Source: Planktothricoides raciborskii GIHE-MW2
GTDB lineage: Bacteria; Cyanobacteriota; Cyanobacteriia; Cyanobacteriales; Laspinemataceae
DNA length: 64,000 nt
Direction: 5' to 3'
NCBI RefSeq assembly: GCF_040564635.1
Contig: NZ_CP159837.1
Coordinates: 4,327,001-4,391,000 of the forward strand
Numbering within the stretch: position 1 is the first letter of the stretch; every line of letters begins with the position of its first letter. Under the pieces are notes generated by a model that was not told the DNA's origin, did not search any database, and was given only the letters and a program-made list of their open reading frames with translations. Positions 53,294-62,917 of this stretch are shown here, piece after piece. The translations under genes and the position numbers were made by a program.

Positions 53294-54925
53294 GTGATTG
53301 CACAAACATCTACTCAACCAACTCCTCAGCAGGAATCGATCGTCAACGAGTCAGACCTGGAATCACTTAGTCGCCAGATGCTGGTGATTTTAGATTTTGG
53401 CTCTCAATATTCCGAGTTAATTGCCCGACGAATTCGGGAAACACAGGTGTATTCGGAAGTTTTATCCTACCGAACTACGGTTTCACAAATCAAACAACTA
53501 AATCCTCAAGGGATTATTCTGTCTGGCGGGCCAAATTCCGTTTACGATGCCAACGCCCCTCAGTGCGATCCAGGGATTTGGGACTTGGAGATTCCTATTC
53601 TGGGAGTCTGCTACGGGATGCAGTTGATGGTTCAACAATTAGGGGGCATCGTGGAACGGGCAGACAGAGGTGAGTATGGTAAAGCCTCTTTGTTAATTGA
53701 CGATCCTACGGATTTGCTCACCAATGTGGAAGATGGGGCAACGATGTGGATGAGTCATGCGGACTCCGTGAAGCAACTGCCCGAAGGATTTGAGGTTTTA
53801 GCTCATACAGAAAATACCCCTTGTGCGGCGATCGCCCATCACGAAAAACAACTCTACGGGGTTCAATTCCATCCTGAAGTGGTGCATTCTATTGGCGGTC
53901 AAGCCTTGATCCGCAACTTTGTCTATCATATTTGTGAATGCGAACCCACCTGGACAATGGCCGCATTTGTGGAGCAAGCGACTCGGGAAATTCGCGCCAA
54001 AGTCGGAGACAAGCGGGTTTTATTGGCCTTGTCTGGAGGGGTTGATTCCAGTACCTTGGCCTTTTTGCTGCATAAGGCGATCGGCGATCAGCTAACTTGT
54101 ATGTTTATTGACCAAGGGTTTATGCGGAAGAATGAACCAGAACGGTTGGTCAAATTGTTTCAGGAACAATTTCATATTCCCGTGGTTCACGTCAAAGCCC
54201 GCGATCGCTTCTTAGTCAAAATTGCCGGAATCACCGATCCCGAAGAAAAACGCAAGCGCATTGGCCATGAGTTTATCCGCGTCTTTGAAGAAGAATCCAA
54301 ACGCCTTGGCCCCTTTGACTATCTGGCCCAAGGAACCCTCTATCCCGATGTGATTGAATCTGCCGATACCAATGTTGACCCCAAAACCGGCGAACGAGTG
54401 GCGGTAAAAATTAAAAGCCACCATAATGTCGGCGGTTTACCCAAAGATTTGCGCTTCAAGCTGATTGAACCCTTACGCAAACTATTTAAAGATGAAGTGC
54501 GGAAAGTGGGCAAATCCATCGGTTTACCGGAAGAAATTATCAACCGTCATCCTTTCCCCGGCCCAGGATTGGCCATTCGGATCCTCGGTGAAGTCACCGA
54601 AGAACGACTGGAAATTCTCCGGGATGCGGATCACATTGTCCGACAAGAAATTAACCGACAAGGAATGTACAGCAAATTTTGGCAAGCCTTCGCGGTTTTG
54701 CTGCCGATCCGCAGTGTGGGTGTGATGGGAGATCAGCGCACTTATGCTTATCCCATTGTGCTGCGCTTTGTTTCCAGTGAAGATGGCATGACCGCTGACT
54801 GGTCTCGCGTTCCTTATGATTTCTTGGAAACTATTTCTAACCGAATTGTCAATGAAGTTCCAGGGGTCAACCGGGTGGTTTATGACATCACCTCTAAGCC
54901 ACCGGGAACGATTGAATGGGAATAA
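53294..54925 (+). CDS. guaA: GMP synthase (glutamine-hydrolysing)
   Basis: From the GTG at 53294, 543 residues; the frame is open to a TTG at 53237, but family proteins start close to the GTG. The amidotransferase has GVCYGMQLM with the nucleophile Cys and QFHPEVVHS. The ATP-pyrophosphatase has [16 protein letters not shown], and the dimerisation domain [18 protein letters not shown] ends KPPGTIEWE. It makes GMP from XMP. It is followed by a stem-loop. Confidence 0.97.
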   Translation: MIAQTSTQPTPQQESIVNESDLESLSRQMLVILDFGSQYSELIARRIRETQVYSEVLSYRTTVSQIKQLNPQGIILSGGPNSVYDANAPQCDPGIWDLEIPILGVCYGMQLMVQQLGGIVERADRGEYGKASLLIDDPTDLLTNVEDGATMWMSHADSVKQLPEGFEVLAHTENTPCAAIAHHEKQLYGVQFHPEVVHSIGGQALIRNFVYHICECEPTWTMAAFVEQATREIRAKVGDKRVLLALSGGVDSSTLAFLLHKAIGDQLTCMFIDQGFMRKNEPERLVKLFQEQFHIPVVHVKARDRFLVKIAGITDPEEKRKRIGHEFIRVFEEESKRLGPFDYLAQGTLYPDVIESADTNVDPKTGERVAVKIKSHHNVGGLPKDLRFKLIEPLRKLFKDEVRKVGKSIGLPEEIINRHPFPGPGLAIRILGEVTEERLEILRDADHIVRQEINRQGMYSKFWQAFAVLLPIRSVGVMGDQRTYAYPIVLRFVSSEDGMTADWSRVPYDFLETISNRIVNEVPGVNRVVYDITSKPPGTIEWE

Positions 54926-54961
54926 TTCTTGATTAGTGACTCAGCCAACGGGTTGCGGGCG

Positions 54962-54991
54962 ATCGCCTCAATTCATCTCCATTGAGGCGAT
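54962..54991 (+). terminator. Stem-loop after guaA
   Basis: ATCGCCTCAAT and ATTGAGGCGAT form an 11-bp stem with an 8-nt loop, with no T-run after it. It may stabilise the 3' end. Confidence 0.55.
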
Positions 54992-55017
54992 GAGTATTAA
55001 CCCTTAATCATCTCCAT

Positions 55018-55090
55018 GATTTTGGTGCATGATTTTGGTGCATGATTTTGGTGCATGATTTTGGTGCCGATTTTGGTGCATGATTTCGGC
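55018..55090. repeat. 13-bp tandem repeat TGATTTTGGTGCA
   Basis: Four near-perfect copies and one broken copy (GCCGATTTTGGTGCA) follow each other. Further on, CTGTGGAAAA recurs at 55128, 55148 and 55167. No gene is seen in 54926-55434. Confidence 0.85.
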
Positions 55091-55434
55091 GATCGCTCTT
55101 TCCTGGTTTGTCGGTTTTGCTCTTTTGTGGAAAACTCAAAAAAATCTGTGGAAAATTCATCCCGTCTGTGGAAAACTTCGAGCGGCAACAGCCGCTCATC
55201 CCCATTCATTTCTCACCGGCAAAATGACCAGCAACCTATTAACCAGTGACTTCTAGGTGAAATCAAGTGCCTTGTTTTCAATGGTGCGATCGCTCAAATT
55301 AGTCAAGACTTACCCCAAACATTTCTAATCAGGGCGAGCGAGCGATTCCCTCTATGAGGAGCTTGTTTAGCATATGGTTCATTACCAAAATTTTGGCCTT
55401 AATTCTCAGCAAAATTATCAGAAAAAAACGTTCC

Positions 55435-56274
55435 ATGAAAAATTCTTACAACCAAAGTTTCTCCTTATTAGTAGCCGGAATGATTACCGGATTATTAATT
55501 CTGCTTAGTTTGAGTTCTTTTGTAATTATTGACCCCGGTGAAGCGGGAGTGATCAGAATTTTAGGCAAAGCCCAAGATGGGGCGTTACTAGAAGGAATTC
55601 ACCTCAAACCGCCGTTTATTTCCACCGTCGATATTTATGATGTCACCGTGCAAAAATTTGAAGTTCCTGCCCAAAGTTCTACCAAAGACCTGCAAGAACT
55701 GACCGCCAGATTTGCCATCAACTTCCGGCTCGATCCAGACAAAGTAGTGACGATTAGAAGAACTCAGGGGACTTTAGAAAATATTGTCGCCAAAATTATT
55801 GCTCCCCAAACCCAGGAATCTTTTAAAATTGCCGCAGCTTTGCGGACTGCCGAAGAATCGATTACCCAACGCAGCCAACTGAAACAAGATTTTGATAATG
55901 CCTTAGAAGCACGGTTAGATAAATATGGGATTATTGTCCTGGATACCAGTGTGGTTGATTTAAATTTTTCCAAAGACTTTGCTCGCGCTGTTGAAGAAAA
56001 ACAAATTGCCGAGCAACAAGCTCAACGAGCGGTGTATATTGCTCAAGAGGCGGAACAAGAAGCCCAAGCAGAAATTAATCGCGCCAAAGGAAAAGCTGAG
56101 GCGCAAAAACTATTAGCTGAAACCCTGAAAGCCCAAGGGGGTCAATTGGTACTCCAGAAAGAAGCGATCCAAGCGTGGCGGGAAGGGGGCGCTCAAATGC
56201 CGAAAGTTTTGATTATGGGAGATAAATCCAGCAGTGTGCCATTTATCTTTAATCTCAACGATCTGGAAAATTAA
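55435..56274 (+). CDS. Prohibitin (SPFH/band 7) family protein
   Basis: About 279 residues from Met at 55435; an earlier Met at 55354 adds 27 residues. A membrane segment (LLVAGMITGLLILLSLSSFV) precedes the SPFH domain, GEAGVIRILGKAQDGALLEG, and the coiled region KQIAEQQAQRAVYIAQEAEQ. It should form large ring assemblies on a membrane. Cyanobacterial prohibitin homologues exist in thylakoid and plasma membranes. Confidence 0.88.
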   Translation: MKNSYNQSFSLLVAGMITGLLILLSLSSFVIIDPGEAGVIRILGKAQDGALLEGIHLKPPFISTVDIYDVTVQKFEVPAQSSTKDLQELTARFAINFRLDPDKVVTIRRTQGTLENIVAKIIAPQTQESFKIAAALRTAEESITQRSQLKQDFDNALEARLDKYGIIVLDTSVVDLNFSKDFARAVEEKQIAEQQAQRAVYIAQEAEQEAQAEINRAKGKAEAQKLLAETLKAQGGQLVLQKEAIQAWREGGAQMPKVLIMGDKSSSVPFIFNLNDLEN

Positions 56275-56329
56275 GGTTATTTGTTGTTTGTTGTTTGTTA
56301 TTTGTTGGTGGGAGGGAATATAGCAATTT

Positions 56330-56465
56330 TCGGAGTTATGAAGTACAAAAAAACCTGTCCCGAACAGCCGATGGCGGCCTAAGCGCGCTTCGCGCAGGCT
56401 TCGCGCCTTCGCGGGGGTAAAGGCGGGAATCTTTGAAAACCTCTGTACTTCATCCAATAAAAACC
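56330..56465. repeat. ATGAAGTACA element, largest copy
   Basis: TTATGAAGTACAAAAAAACC, a GCGCGCTTCGCGC palindrome block, and ACCTCTGTACTTCATCCAAT AAAAACC: complete inverted ends around a larger interior. Before it, TTGTTTG units occupy 56280-56306. Confidence 0.8.
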
Positions 56466-56483
56466 GCACTAACGAATAACAAA

Positions 56484-56517
56484 TAACAAAAATCGCGCTA
56501 CCGACTGGTAGCGCGAT
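56484..56517 (-). terminator. Terminator of gcvH
   Basis: On the minus strand ATCGCGCTACC and GGTAGCGCGAT form an 11-bp stem with a 4-nt loop, followed by TTTTGTTATTTG. It lies about 40 bp after the gcvH stop. Confidence 0.75.
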
Positions 56518-56555
56518 GGCCAAAAAAACCGTCACTCAGCCCGGTACTCCTGGAC

Positions 56556-56948
56556 TTATGCTTCCCCTTCTACTTGTTCTCTATACTCACTCGCAGTTAA
56601 GGCATCTTGCAATTCATCTTCATTCGTAATCCGAACTTTGAGTAACCAACCTTCTCCATAAGGATCTTCACTAAAAATCTCCGGCCCATCAATCACTGCT
56701 TGGTTGCGAGAAATCACCGTCCCAGATATGGGGGCATACATCTCTTCTACCGCTTTCACCGACTCAATGCTGCCAAAGCTTTCACCTTTTTTTATGGCAT
56801 CACCATCTTCCGGCAACTCGACAAACACAATGTCACCGAGTTGGTCAATGGCATAGGCACTGATGCCAATGGTGGCAATTTCGCCATCGAGTCGGACATA
56901 TTCATGGGTGTCTAGGTATTTCAGGTCTTCTGGGTATTCCAAAGCCAT
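56556..56948 (-). CDS. gcvH: Glycine cleavage system H protein
   Basis: A 130-residue protein. The lipoyl Lys is K65 in [14 protein letters not shown]. The hammerhead domain start [20 protein letters not shown] and the end [14 protein letters not shown] are standard. It shuttles the aminomethyl group between P, T and L proteins in photorespiratory glycine breakdown. P and T genes are not in the window. TAATTGGGGAT is tandemly repeated upstream. Confidence 0.96.
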   Translation of the reverse strand: MALEYPEDLKYLDTHEYVRLDGEIATIGISAYAIDQLGDIVFVELPEDGDAIKKGESFGSIESVKAVEEMYAPISGTVISRNQAVIDGPEIFSEDPYGEGWLLKVRITNEDELQDALTASEYREQVEGEA

Positions 56949-57221
56949 GTTTTTTTCCTCTGTATAATGATTAATTGGGGATTAATTGGGGATTAGTTTT
57001 TTGTGCGATCGCATCTAGAACCAGATCCAGATCGACAAAGACTATCTCAACACAGAATTTACCCAAAAGTTGGGTGAATGGGCTGAGATGTTCGCCGGTG
57101 ACTTAGCGGTTATGTTGCTACATCATCCTGGATGGTTTTCCTTTGTCGTCATCTCAAAACAATTGCCAAGATATCCCCGTAAAGATTATTGCCTAAACAA
57201 TTAAATCTAAGTTGCCCAGAG

Positions 57222-58037
57222 ATGAACAAAAAAAAATTACGCCAGTTGCTGATCGGCGACTTTTCCTGGCAACGGTTAGTGCGTTCCATCATCTTTGTTT
57301 ATGTGGCCATTGGGTTTTGGGGTTATTTTTTCTCAAATTCCCTGATTTTTCAACCTCAACCCGCGACTTATTCTGACACTTCGGAAATCCTCAAACTCAA
57401 ATCGGCCAACGGGGAGTTGATTTCAGCAGTATATTTACCCAACGATGAAGCCAAATATACGATCCTCTACAGCCACGGCAATGCGGAAGACTTGGGGGAT
57501 ATCCTGCCAGTGCTCCAAGAAATTCAAGCAATGGGATTTGCCGTGTTTTCTTATGACTATCAAGGATATGGTACTTCGGGGGGTCAGCCCACCGTAGCGA
57601 AGAGTTATCAAGATATTGATGCGGCCTATCATTATTTGACGCAGACTTTAGGCATTTCCCCCAATCAAATTATTATCTACGGTCGTTCCGTGGGGGGCGG
57701 GCCTTCGGTGGATCTGGCCGCCCGTCAGCCCGTAGCTGGTTTGATTTTAGAGAGCGCTTTTGTCAGTGCTTTCCGGGCTTTAACTCAAGTCCCCCTTTAT
57801 CCCTTTGATAAGTTTGAAAATTTGGCCAAAATGAAACAAGTGAATTGCCCCGTTTTGGTGATGCACGGTAGGGAAGACGAGGTGGTGCGCTTTTGGCACG
57901 GACAGGCATTGTTTGCCGCTGCCAAAGAACCCAAGCTTTCTTTATGGGTCGAAGGGGCTGGCCATAATGAGGTGATGTGGGTAGCAGGCGATCGCTATTC
58001 TGCCGCTTTGCGAGACTTTGTAGAATTACTGCCCTAA
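57222..58037 (+). CDS. Alpha/beta hydrolase (ABHD17/BEM46-like)
   Basis: About 271 residues from the ATG at 57222; the frame is open from 57189 with a TTG. A membrane anchor (FVYVAIGFWGYFFSNSLIFQ) precedes the fold. The oxyanion region ILYSHGNAEDLGD, nucleophile GRSVGGGPS, acid near GREDEVV and His in EGAGHNEVMW give a full triad. Close in layout to BEM46/ABHD17 thioesterase-like hydrolases. Substrate unknown. Confidence 0.9.
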   Translation: MNKKKLRQLLIGDFSWQRLVRSIIFVYVAIGFWGYFFSNSLIFQPQPATYSDTSEILKLKSANGELISAVYLPNDEAKYTILYSHGNAEDLGDILPVLQEIQAMGFAVFSYDYQGYGTSGGQPTVAKSYQDIDAAYHYLTQTLGISPNQIIIYGRSVGGGPSVDLAARQPVAGLILESAFVSAFRALTQVPLYPFDKFENLAKMKQVNCPVLVMHGREDEVVRFWHGQALFAAAKEPKLSLWVEGAGHNEVMWVAGDRYSAALRDFVELLP

Positions 58038-58049
58038 TGGGAAGCAGGG

Positions 58050-58390
58050 GTGCAGAGGAGCGGAGGGGCGGAGGGGCGGAGGGGATGAGGGGATGAGGGC
58101 GTAGCCCTTCGGCAGGCTCAGGGTAAGAGGTGTAGGGAAAAGTGAAAAGTGAATAGTGAATAGTGAATAGTGAATAGTGAATAGTGATACTTCTTTTGTA
58201 CGGGCGAATGGCCAGAAAGCCCCTACGACTTTTCACTTGTACGGGCGAATGGCCAGAAAGCCCCTACGACTTTTCACTTGTACGGGCGTCCTTGCGAAGC
58301 ATAATCCGTCAGGCTATATGGCCAGAAAGCCCCTACGACTTTTCACTTCTCCCCCCGATGGCGGCCGATGGCGGCCGATGGCGGCCCCAC
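58050..58390. repeat. Repeat cluster after the hydrolase gene
   Basis: CGGAGGGG units, AATAGTGAATAGTG units (58148-58187), two copies of GTACGGGCGAATGGCCAGAA AGCCCCTACGACTTTT and GATGGCGGCC units. The GTACGGGCG element also occurs at 45770. Apparent frames here are repeats, not genes. Confidence 0.85.
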
Positions 58391-58441
58391 ACCCTTTCTT
58401 TCCCCGGCTCCCCCGCACCATCCGCTCCCCACACCCCCGTT

Positions 58442-59377
58442 CTACGGCGACGCTGGCTTTTCTGGAGCCGAAGGTGGCGCGGGTAGATTTCCGGGAGGAG
58501 TTGCGGGAGGAGTTGCGGGAGGAGTTGCGGGAGGAGTTGCGGATGGAGTTGCGGGAGGGGCTGCGGGAACGGGCGGTTGAGCCGCTAATTGTTTAATTTG
58601 ATCGCGATATTGTGCGGGAGACAAGTCTCCGGCAACTTTAAACAGTTGGCTGGCTTGATCGGTTTTACCTTGGCGTTTCAGGACGAGGGCTTTGCCCAGG
58701 ATCGGGCGAAAATCTTTTTGATCCACTTTCATGGCTTCATCGTAAACCGCGATCGCCTCAGCGTAGCGTTCTTCCTGGGCGTAAACCTGACCCAAGATCA
58801 CTTGCACGGAAACCACATCGATGGTGTTCGGAGAAATCTGATTTGCTTGAGGAGCGGTTTTCAAGGTTTCTTGTAACAATCCGATCGCCGCCTCTGGACG
58901 ATTTTCGGCAATCAACAATTTCACCATGCCATCCAGAGCATTGGCATTACCCGGTTGAGCGGTGAGGATTTGACGATAAACTTGGGCGGCTGCCTCGCGA
59001 TCGCCGGTTTGTTCCTTGGCTTGAGCCAATAACACCGCATAATTGGTTTGCTCTGGTTTCAGACGGACTAATTTTTCTAAGACATCAATCGATCCCGGTA
59101 AATCTTGCAATTGAAGTTTAACTTCCAATAGTCCTTGCAGGGCGGTTTCATTATCAGGCTCTCGCTGCAAAACCAGTTCATATCCTCGTGCCTGTGCTTC
59201 TAATTCTTCTCGTGGCAAAGTATTAACAGTTTGAGTTTGAGCAGGTTTTGTCTGATTGGCGGTCGGATCCGAACCAATCAGCCCTTGGATAAAGGGAGCT
59301 ATTCCTAGCCCAAGAAAAGAGATTAATCCAATGCTCATTACGAGCACCGTTACCCAGCGATTGCGATTTTCTGACAC
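58442..59377 (-). CDS. TPR protein with proline-rich tail
   Basis: About 311 residues from the GTG at 59377 (MSENRNRWVTVLVMSIGL); a Met at 59461 gives 28 more residues. A membrane anchor at the start is followed by five or six TPR units (GYELVLQREPDNETALQGLL, VYRQILTAQPGNANALDGMV). The C-terminal 45 residues are PPATPPATPP repeats ending KPASP. It probably works as a membrane-tethered scaffold. The tail is encoded by a near-perfect 15-bp repeat. Confidence 0.85.
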   Translation of the reverse strand: MSENRNRWVTVLVMSIGLISFLGLGIAPFIQGLIGSDPTANQTKPAQTQTVNTLPREELEAQARGYELVLQREPDNETALQGLLEVKLQLQDLPGSIDVLEKLVRLKPEQTNYAVLLAQAKEQTGDREAAAQVYRQILTAQPGNANALDGMVKLLIAENRPEAAIGLLQETLKTAPQANQISPNTIDVVSVQVILGQVYAQEERYAEAIAVYDEAMKVDQKDFRPILGKALVLKRQGKTDQASQLFKVAGDLSPAQYRDQIKQLAAQPPVPAAPPATPSATPPATPPATPPATPPGNLPAPPSAPEKPASP

Positions 59378-59461
59378 GGAATTACATTGAACTCTATTAG
59401 TATTATCCTGACATATTATCCTGACATTCTTGCCTGTTAACTGCAAGGGCGATCGCCCCAA

Positions 59462-60436
59462 GCCAAAATTGAATCATTCATCGCCCCTAGGTAGCCGCCA
59501 ATTCGCCCAATCATTCCATCTCATCCCTTGCCGAATTGAACCAAGCCGTCGGTTAGATATTTTCATCTAATGGGATCGGCTGAATTTTTTTAAAGTTAAA
59601 AACCTTCAAGCTTTCTGATTAAATTTTGCAAATATGAGATGGTTTCTGATAGATAAATTCGCGAAAATTTGCCGGTGAAATCAATAGTTAATACCGATCT
59701 GCTTTTAGCAAATTGAAAAGTTTTGGATCCAGAAGATCACAAAAGCGACTTTTTTTATCAGCTAAAATGTAAAGTGTAATGCTTGGAGGGGTTAACCGTC
59801 TGAAGCTGATGTATCCGATGACAGGCATGGCACTAGGGATATCCCTAGAAAATCAGCAAGAGAAGATATCAATGCCTAAACTAGGATCGAGGATCGAGAA
59901 CTACGATCGAGAACTACGATCGAGAACTACGATCGAGAACTACGATCAAGAGAATCCGTCAAAAATAATGGTCAGACAAGAAAGAGGCGATCGGTCAAAC
60001 CTACCAGATTTCGGGAGAAACCGAAGATTTTTTTGCCAGTCAAAGTAGAAATAGTACGGATTCTGGTATAGCATCCTTGGATTGAGTAAAATAAGCAGGC
60101 TGATGCTAAAAAAGTCTGTAAATCAAATCAAAGACAGAGAAAACACTTAAGCAGATGTGTATCCTATATCATCAGTGTATTCTCTGTATAGAGTTGTCCA
60201 TCGGTGATATTTATCTGCGGAATGGTTCTGCTTCTGCCGTTCGCGAAGCGGTGCGGATGCACTTAGAAACAGCGCCATTCAGGGAAAATGAGAGGAAAAG
60301 AAATCGAAATCGATTTTTCTTGCTCTCAATATCTTGCCGTCGATCGCTCAAGCCCCTGTCCCGCACAGGGTAAAGATCGCAACGTCTCGTCTAAATACCC
60401 GTATAGGGATGTGTCTCCGCTGAATCTGGAGGTTTT
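59462..60436. other. Long intergenic stretch with tandem repeat, no supported gene
   Basis: Frames at 59779 and 60155 cross the repeat or lack conserved features. GGAGG at 60430 belongs to the gene at 60437. The sequence before it may hold its promoter or a small RNA, which I cannot establish. Confidence 0.5.
59892..59943. repeat. 13-bp tandem repeat GATCGAGAACTAC
   Basis: Four exact copies at 59892, 59905, 59918 and 59931, with a partial GATCGAG before and GATCAAG after. Confidence 0.9.
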
Positions 60437-61504
60437 ATGAATTCCTCTCCGAATGAGTTTATCCAGTCAACTAAATCTACTAAATCCGCACAACCAAAGC
60501 CAACTCAAGTCCCTGAAGCACAGAAACCGTCGTCGGTTCCTAGTGCTCCTGGGTCCCCAAACCATGAAGAAATACCAACATCACCGCCTGTGAGTGCTCT
60601 AACTAATCCTGAAACCAACCACGAAATTGTCGAGAGCGATCGCGACGATGCTTCAGAAATCGAATCCATTGCGCGGCAACATCCCATTCCCCCGCCATCA
60701 GAACCCAAGCAGTATCGTGCCATTGGGTTAGTTCATGGCCATTACCGGGCCTCAGACGACCAATTTACCAAAGGTGACCTCGTCACCACCGACGGCACGG
60801 AAATTGATGCCGTGCTCTTGGGACGGGTAATGAGTTTAGTAAAAAATCATATTGACCTAAAAGAAAATCATCTTTGGGTGGTTTATCCTCGCACTAGACA
60901 AAAAAATGGTGAGTTGCACTTACAAATTGTGGGAATTTGGGAACCCGAACAACTCAGCCCTAAGCATAAAGCCATTGAGGGTAGTGACCTGAGTGCCGAG
61001 GCTACCCCAGACCAAAGCTCGCCATCAGATGCCAAAACCGTTGAAACCTCGGAATATCCACCCCTGGACGATGGGTATTTTTCCATTCGCGGTGAAGTGG
61101 TTTATCAATCAGAAGCATTTGAAGACCAGGAGCCACCATACATCATTATCAAAATTAAGCAGCATCCCCGTCAACCCTCTGATGAACCGAAGTTTTTCAA
61201 GTTAAAACTGCAAGGCAGTCTTACAGGAAAAGCGGTGGGTCATTTTTGGGACTTGCATCTGCACCGGCAAGGCCAAAATCTAATCATTGAGCAGGGAAAT
61301 GATTTGGGTCTGGTGGGGCCAACCAAGGTCAAGAAAGGCAACAAGCCCGGTGGTGGGCGACCTGGTGGAGGCAAACCGCCTCGTTATCAGAAAAGCTTTC
61401 AGCGTCCCGATCAGAAGCCCGCTCAGTTCTCACCCCCAACTCGGTCTGGATCCGTTCCCAAACCCACGATTAAGAAGCGTCAAAAACCCAACAGTGAAAC
61501 CTAA
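60437..61504 (+). CDS. Unknown protein with Pro-rich N-terminus and basic C-terminus
   Basis: A 355-residue protein with GGAGG just upstream. Residues 1-90 are disordered and rich in Ser, Pro and Lys. Two beta-rich blocks follow: KQYRAIGLVHGHYRASDDQF to LHLQIVGIWEPE, and DDGYFSIRGEVVYQS to HRQGQNLIIEQ, which look like a duplicated OB-type or beta-barrel module. The last 60 residues are Gly, Lys and Arg rich (GGGRPGGGKPPR), suggesting nucleic-acid contact. I do not recognise the family. Confidence 0.65.
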   Translation: MNSSPNEFIQSTKSTKSAQPKPTQVPEAQKPSSVPSAPGSPNHEEIPTSPPVSALTNPETNHEIVESDRDDASEIESIARQHPIPPPSEPKQYRAIGLVHGHYRASDDQFTKGDLVTTDGTEIDAVLLGRVMSLVKNHIDLKENHLWVVYPRTRQKNGELHLQIVGIWEPEQLSPKHKAIEGSDLSAEATPDQSSPSDAKTVETSEYPPLDDGYFSIRGEVVYQSEAFEDQEPPYIIIKIKQHPRQPSDEPKFFKLKLQGSLTGKAVGHFWDLHLHRQGQNLIIEQGNDLGLVGPTKVKKGNKPGGGRPGGGKPPRYQKSFQRPDQKPAQFSPPTRSGSVPKPTIKKRQKPNSET

Positions 61505-62063
61505 TGCCAAATCTGCGGTAAACCCTAGCCTCGGATACTTCTAAAGAGGTGATAATAGGTGAGCAAAATCCTCATCATTACTTGCTATATTTTGCTAAAT
61601 CTGGTAAAATGTATCAAGTTACAATTCATGCCCAGAAACATTTCGGTAAATTAGCTGCCCGGTGAAGTAAGCTGGGATCTCAGCACTGCCCTTCTGAGAA
61701 CAATTCTTCTGTTGTAAAAGGAGAAGAAAGGTAATAACGGGCTAATTCTTTAAGTTCTTTAAGGATTAGCTTTGATGGCAGCATCCTTCACCATTGTTGG
61801 TGATGCCATACTATTCTCAGTTTTGTTCAGCTATGAACAGATTTGAGACGGTTAAATGCTGCACGTTGCATACAATGTCTCTACAGGAAACCGAGGTTAT
61901 CGGAGCGAAAGCCCTTGGGATTGATCTAAACGAGTAGATAAATCCATAAGCCCCCCCTATTTCAGGGGGGGCTTATGGATTAGGGTCGATCGGCGCACTG
62001 GATCAACATCAGGATAAATCCCCGGCTGGGATTTCGCGGCAAATTGCGGCAAATTGGGCAAAA
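61505..62063. other. Intergenic stretch with a 17-bp inverted repeat
   Basis: A 18-codon frame at 61609 (MYQVTIHAQKHFGKLAAR) resembles the start of Phd/YefM antitoxins and may be a fragment. TTCTGTTGTAAAAGGAGAAG is an unassigned purine-rich section. AATCCATAAGCCCCCCC at 61939-61955 pairs with GGGGGGGCTTATGGATT at 61963-61979, which may end transcripts from either side. Confidence 0.5.
61939..61979. terminator. 17-bp stem-loop ahead of the ABC transporter 3' end
   Basis: The stem is perfect with a 7-nt loop TATTTCA. It lies about 85 bp beyond the stop of the minus-strand transporter genes. No long T-run. Confidence 0.5.
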
Positions 62064-62843
62064 TTAAAGAATTTGAGAGAGAAATTGTTGAGTTCGTTCT
62101 TCTTGAGGATTGTTAAAGAATTGTTCTGGGGTTGCTTGTTCGACTAAAACTCCATCGGCCATGAACACAATGCGATCGGCTACTTCTCGCGCAAAGCCAA
62201 CTTCATGGGTGACACAGACCATCGTCATGCCTGATTTGGCCAAGGTTCGCATTACATCCAAAACTTCTCGCACCATTTCCGGGTCTAAAGAAGAAGTGGG
62301 CTCATCAAATAACATGATTTTCGGCTGCATGGCTAGGGCTCGTGCGATCGCCACCCGTTGCTGTTGACCCCCGGATAATTGCCCCGGATATTTATTCGCC
62401 TGTTCTAAAATTCCCACCCGTTCTAACAATTGTAATGCCACTTCTTCGGCTTTTGCTTTCGGCCAACGTCTCACCCAAATCGGGGCTAAAGTCACATTCT
62501 GTAAAATCGTTAAATGGGGAAATAAATTAAACTGTTGAAACACCATCCCCACTTCTTTATGAATTTCTTCAATATTTTTTAAATCATGGGATAACTTAAT
62601 GCCATCGATAACAATACTGCCTTTTTGAATTTCTTCTAAGGCATTAAATGTTCTAATAAAGGTGGATTTTCCCGAACCCGATGGCCCCATAATCACTACC
62701 ACTTCCCCGCGTTTGACCGAAAGGCTGACTCCTCTGAGGGCGTGAAAATGATTGCTGTACCATTTATGGACATCGGTAGCAATAATGGCGTATTCTTCTG
62801 AACTGGTTTCGATGGGAATAGTGTTAGATTGTATCTGTGTCAT
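62064..62843 (-). CDS. Polar amino-acid ABC transporter ATPase (BztD/GlnQ type)
   Basis: A 259-residue protein. Walker [10 protein letters not shown] (residues about 52-60), Q-loop [17 protein letters not shown], signature [15 protein letters not shown], Walker [15 protein letters not shown] and H-loop VTHE are all present. It energises uptake of glutamate, glutamine or related amino acids. It follows the permease gene by about 75 bases in the same direction. Confidence 0.95.
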   Translation of the reverse strand: MTQIQSNTIPIETSSEEYAIIATDVHKWYSNHFHALRGVSLSVKRGEVVVIMGPSGSGKSTFIRTFNALEEIQKGSIVIDGIKLSHDLKNIEEIHKEVGMVFQQFNLFPHLTILQNVTLAPIWVRRWPKAKAEEVALQLLERVGILEQANKYPGQLSGGQQQRVAIARALAMQPKIMLFDEPTSSLDPEMVREVLDVMRTLAKSGMTMVCVTHEVGFAREVADRIVFMADGVLVEQATPEQFFNNPQEERTQQFLSQIL

Positions 62844-62917
62844 GGTTTTAAGTTGGATTGATTAACAATGGATTCAGGGTGTTTTCTATTATAGGATATC
62901 TGTCTCTGACCACAGGT

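Noticed and set aside
57001-57060. Glycine riboswitch upstream of gcvH
   Set aside because: The 5' region shows only a TAATTGGGGAT tandem repeat and no recognisable aptamer core.
57088-57204. A coding-like stretch (KLGEWAEMFAGDLAVMLLHH, then PGWFSFVVISKQ) before the hydrolase gene
   Set aside because: The frame is open upstream only to a TAG near 57010 and has no recognisable family. It may be a gene fragment, but evidence is too thin.
58177-58596. Several overlapping plus-strand frames of 70-139 codons
   Set aside because: They translate dispersed repeats and the antisense strand of the Pro-rich tail of the TPR gene.
59892-59943. Possible CRISPR array
   Set aside because: Units are 13 bp and directly contiguous, without spacers, so it is a simple tandem repeat. 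No cas genes are present.
59779-60373. Two plus-strand frames of 89 and 72 codons
   Set aside because: The first crosses a 13-bp tandem repeat; the second is basic, lacks a ribosome site and contains a repeat-like CGTTCGCGAAGCGG.
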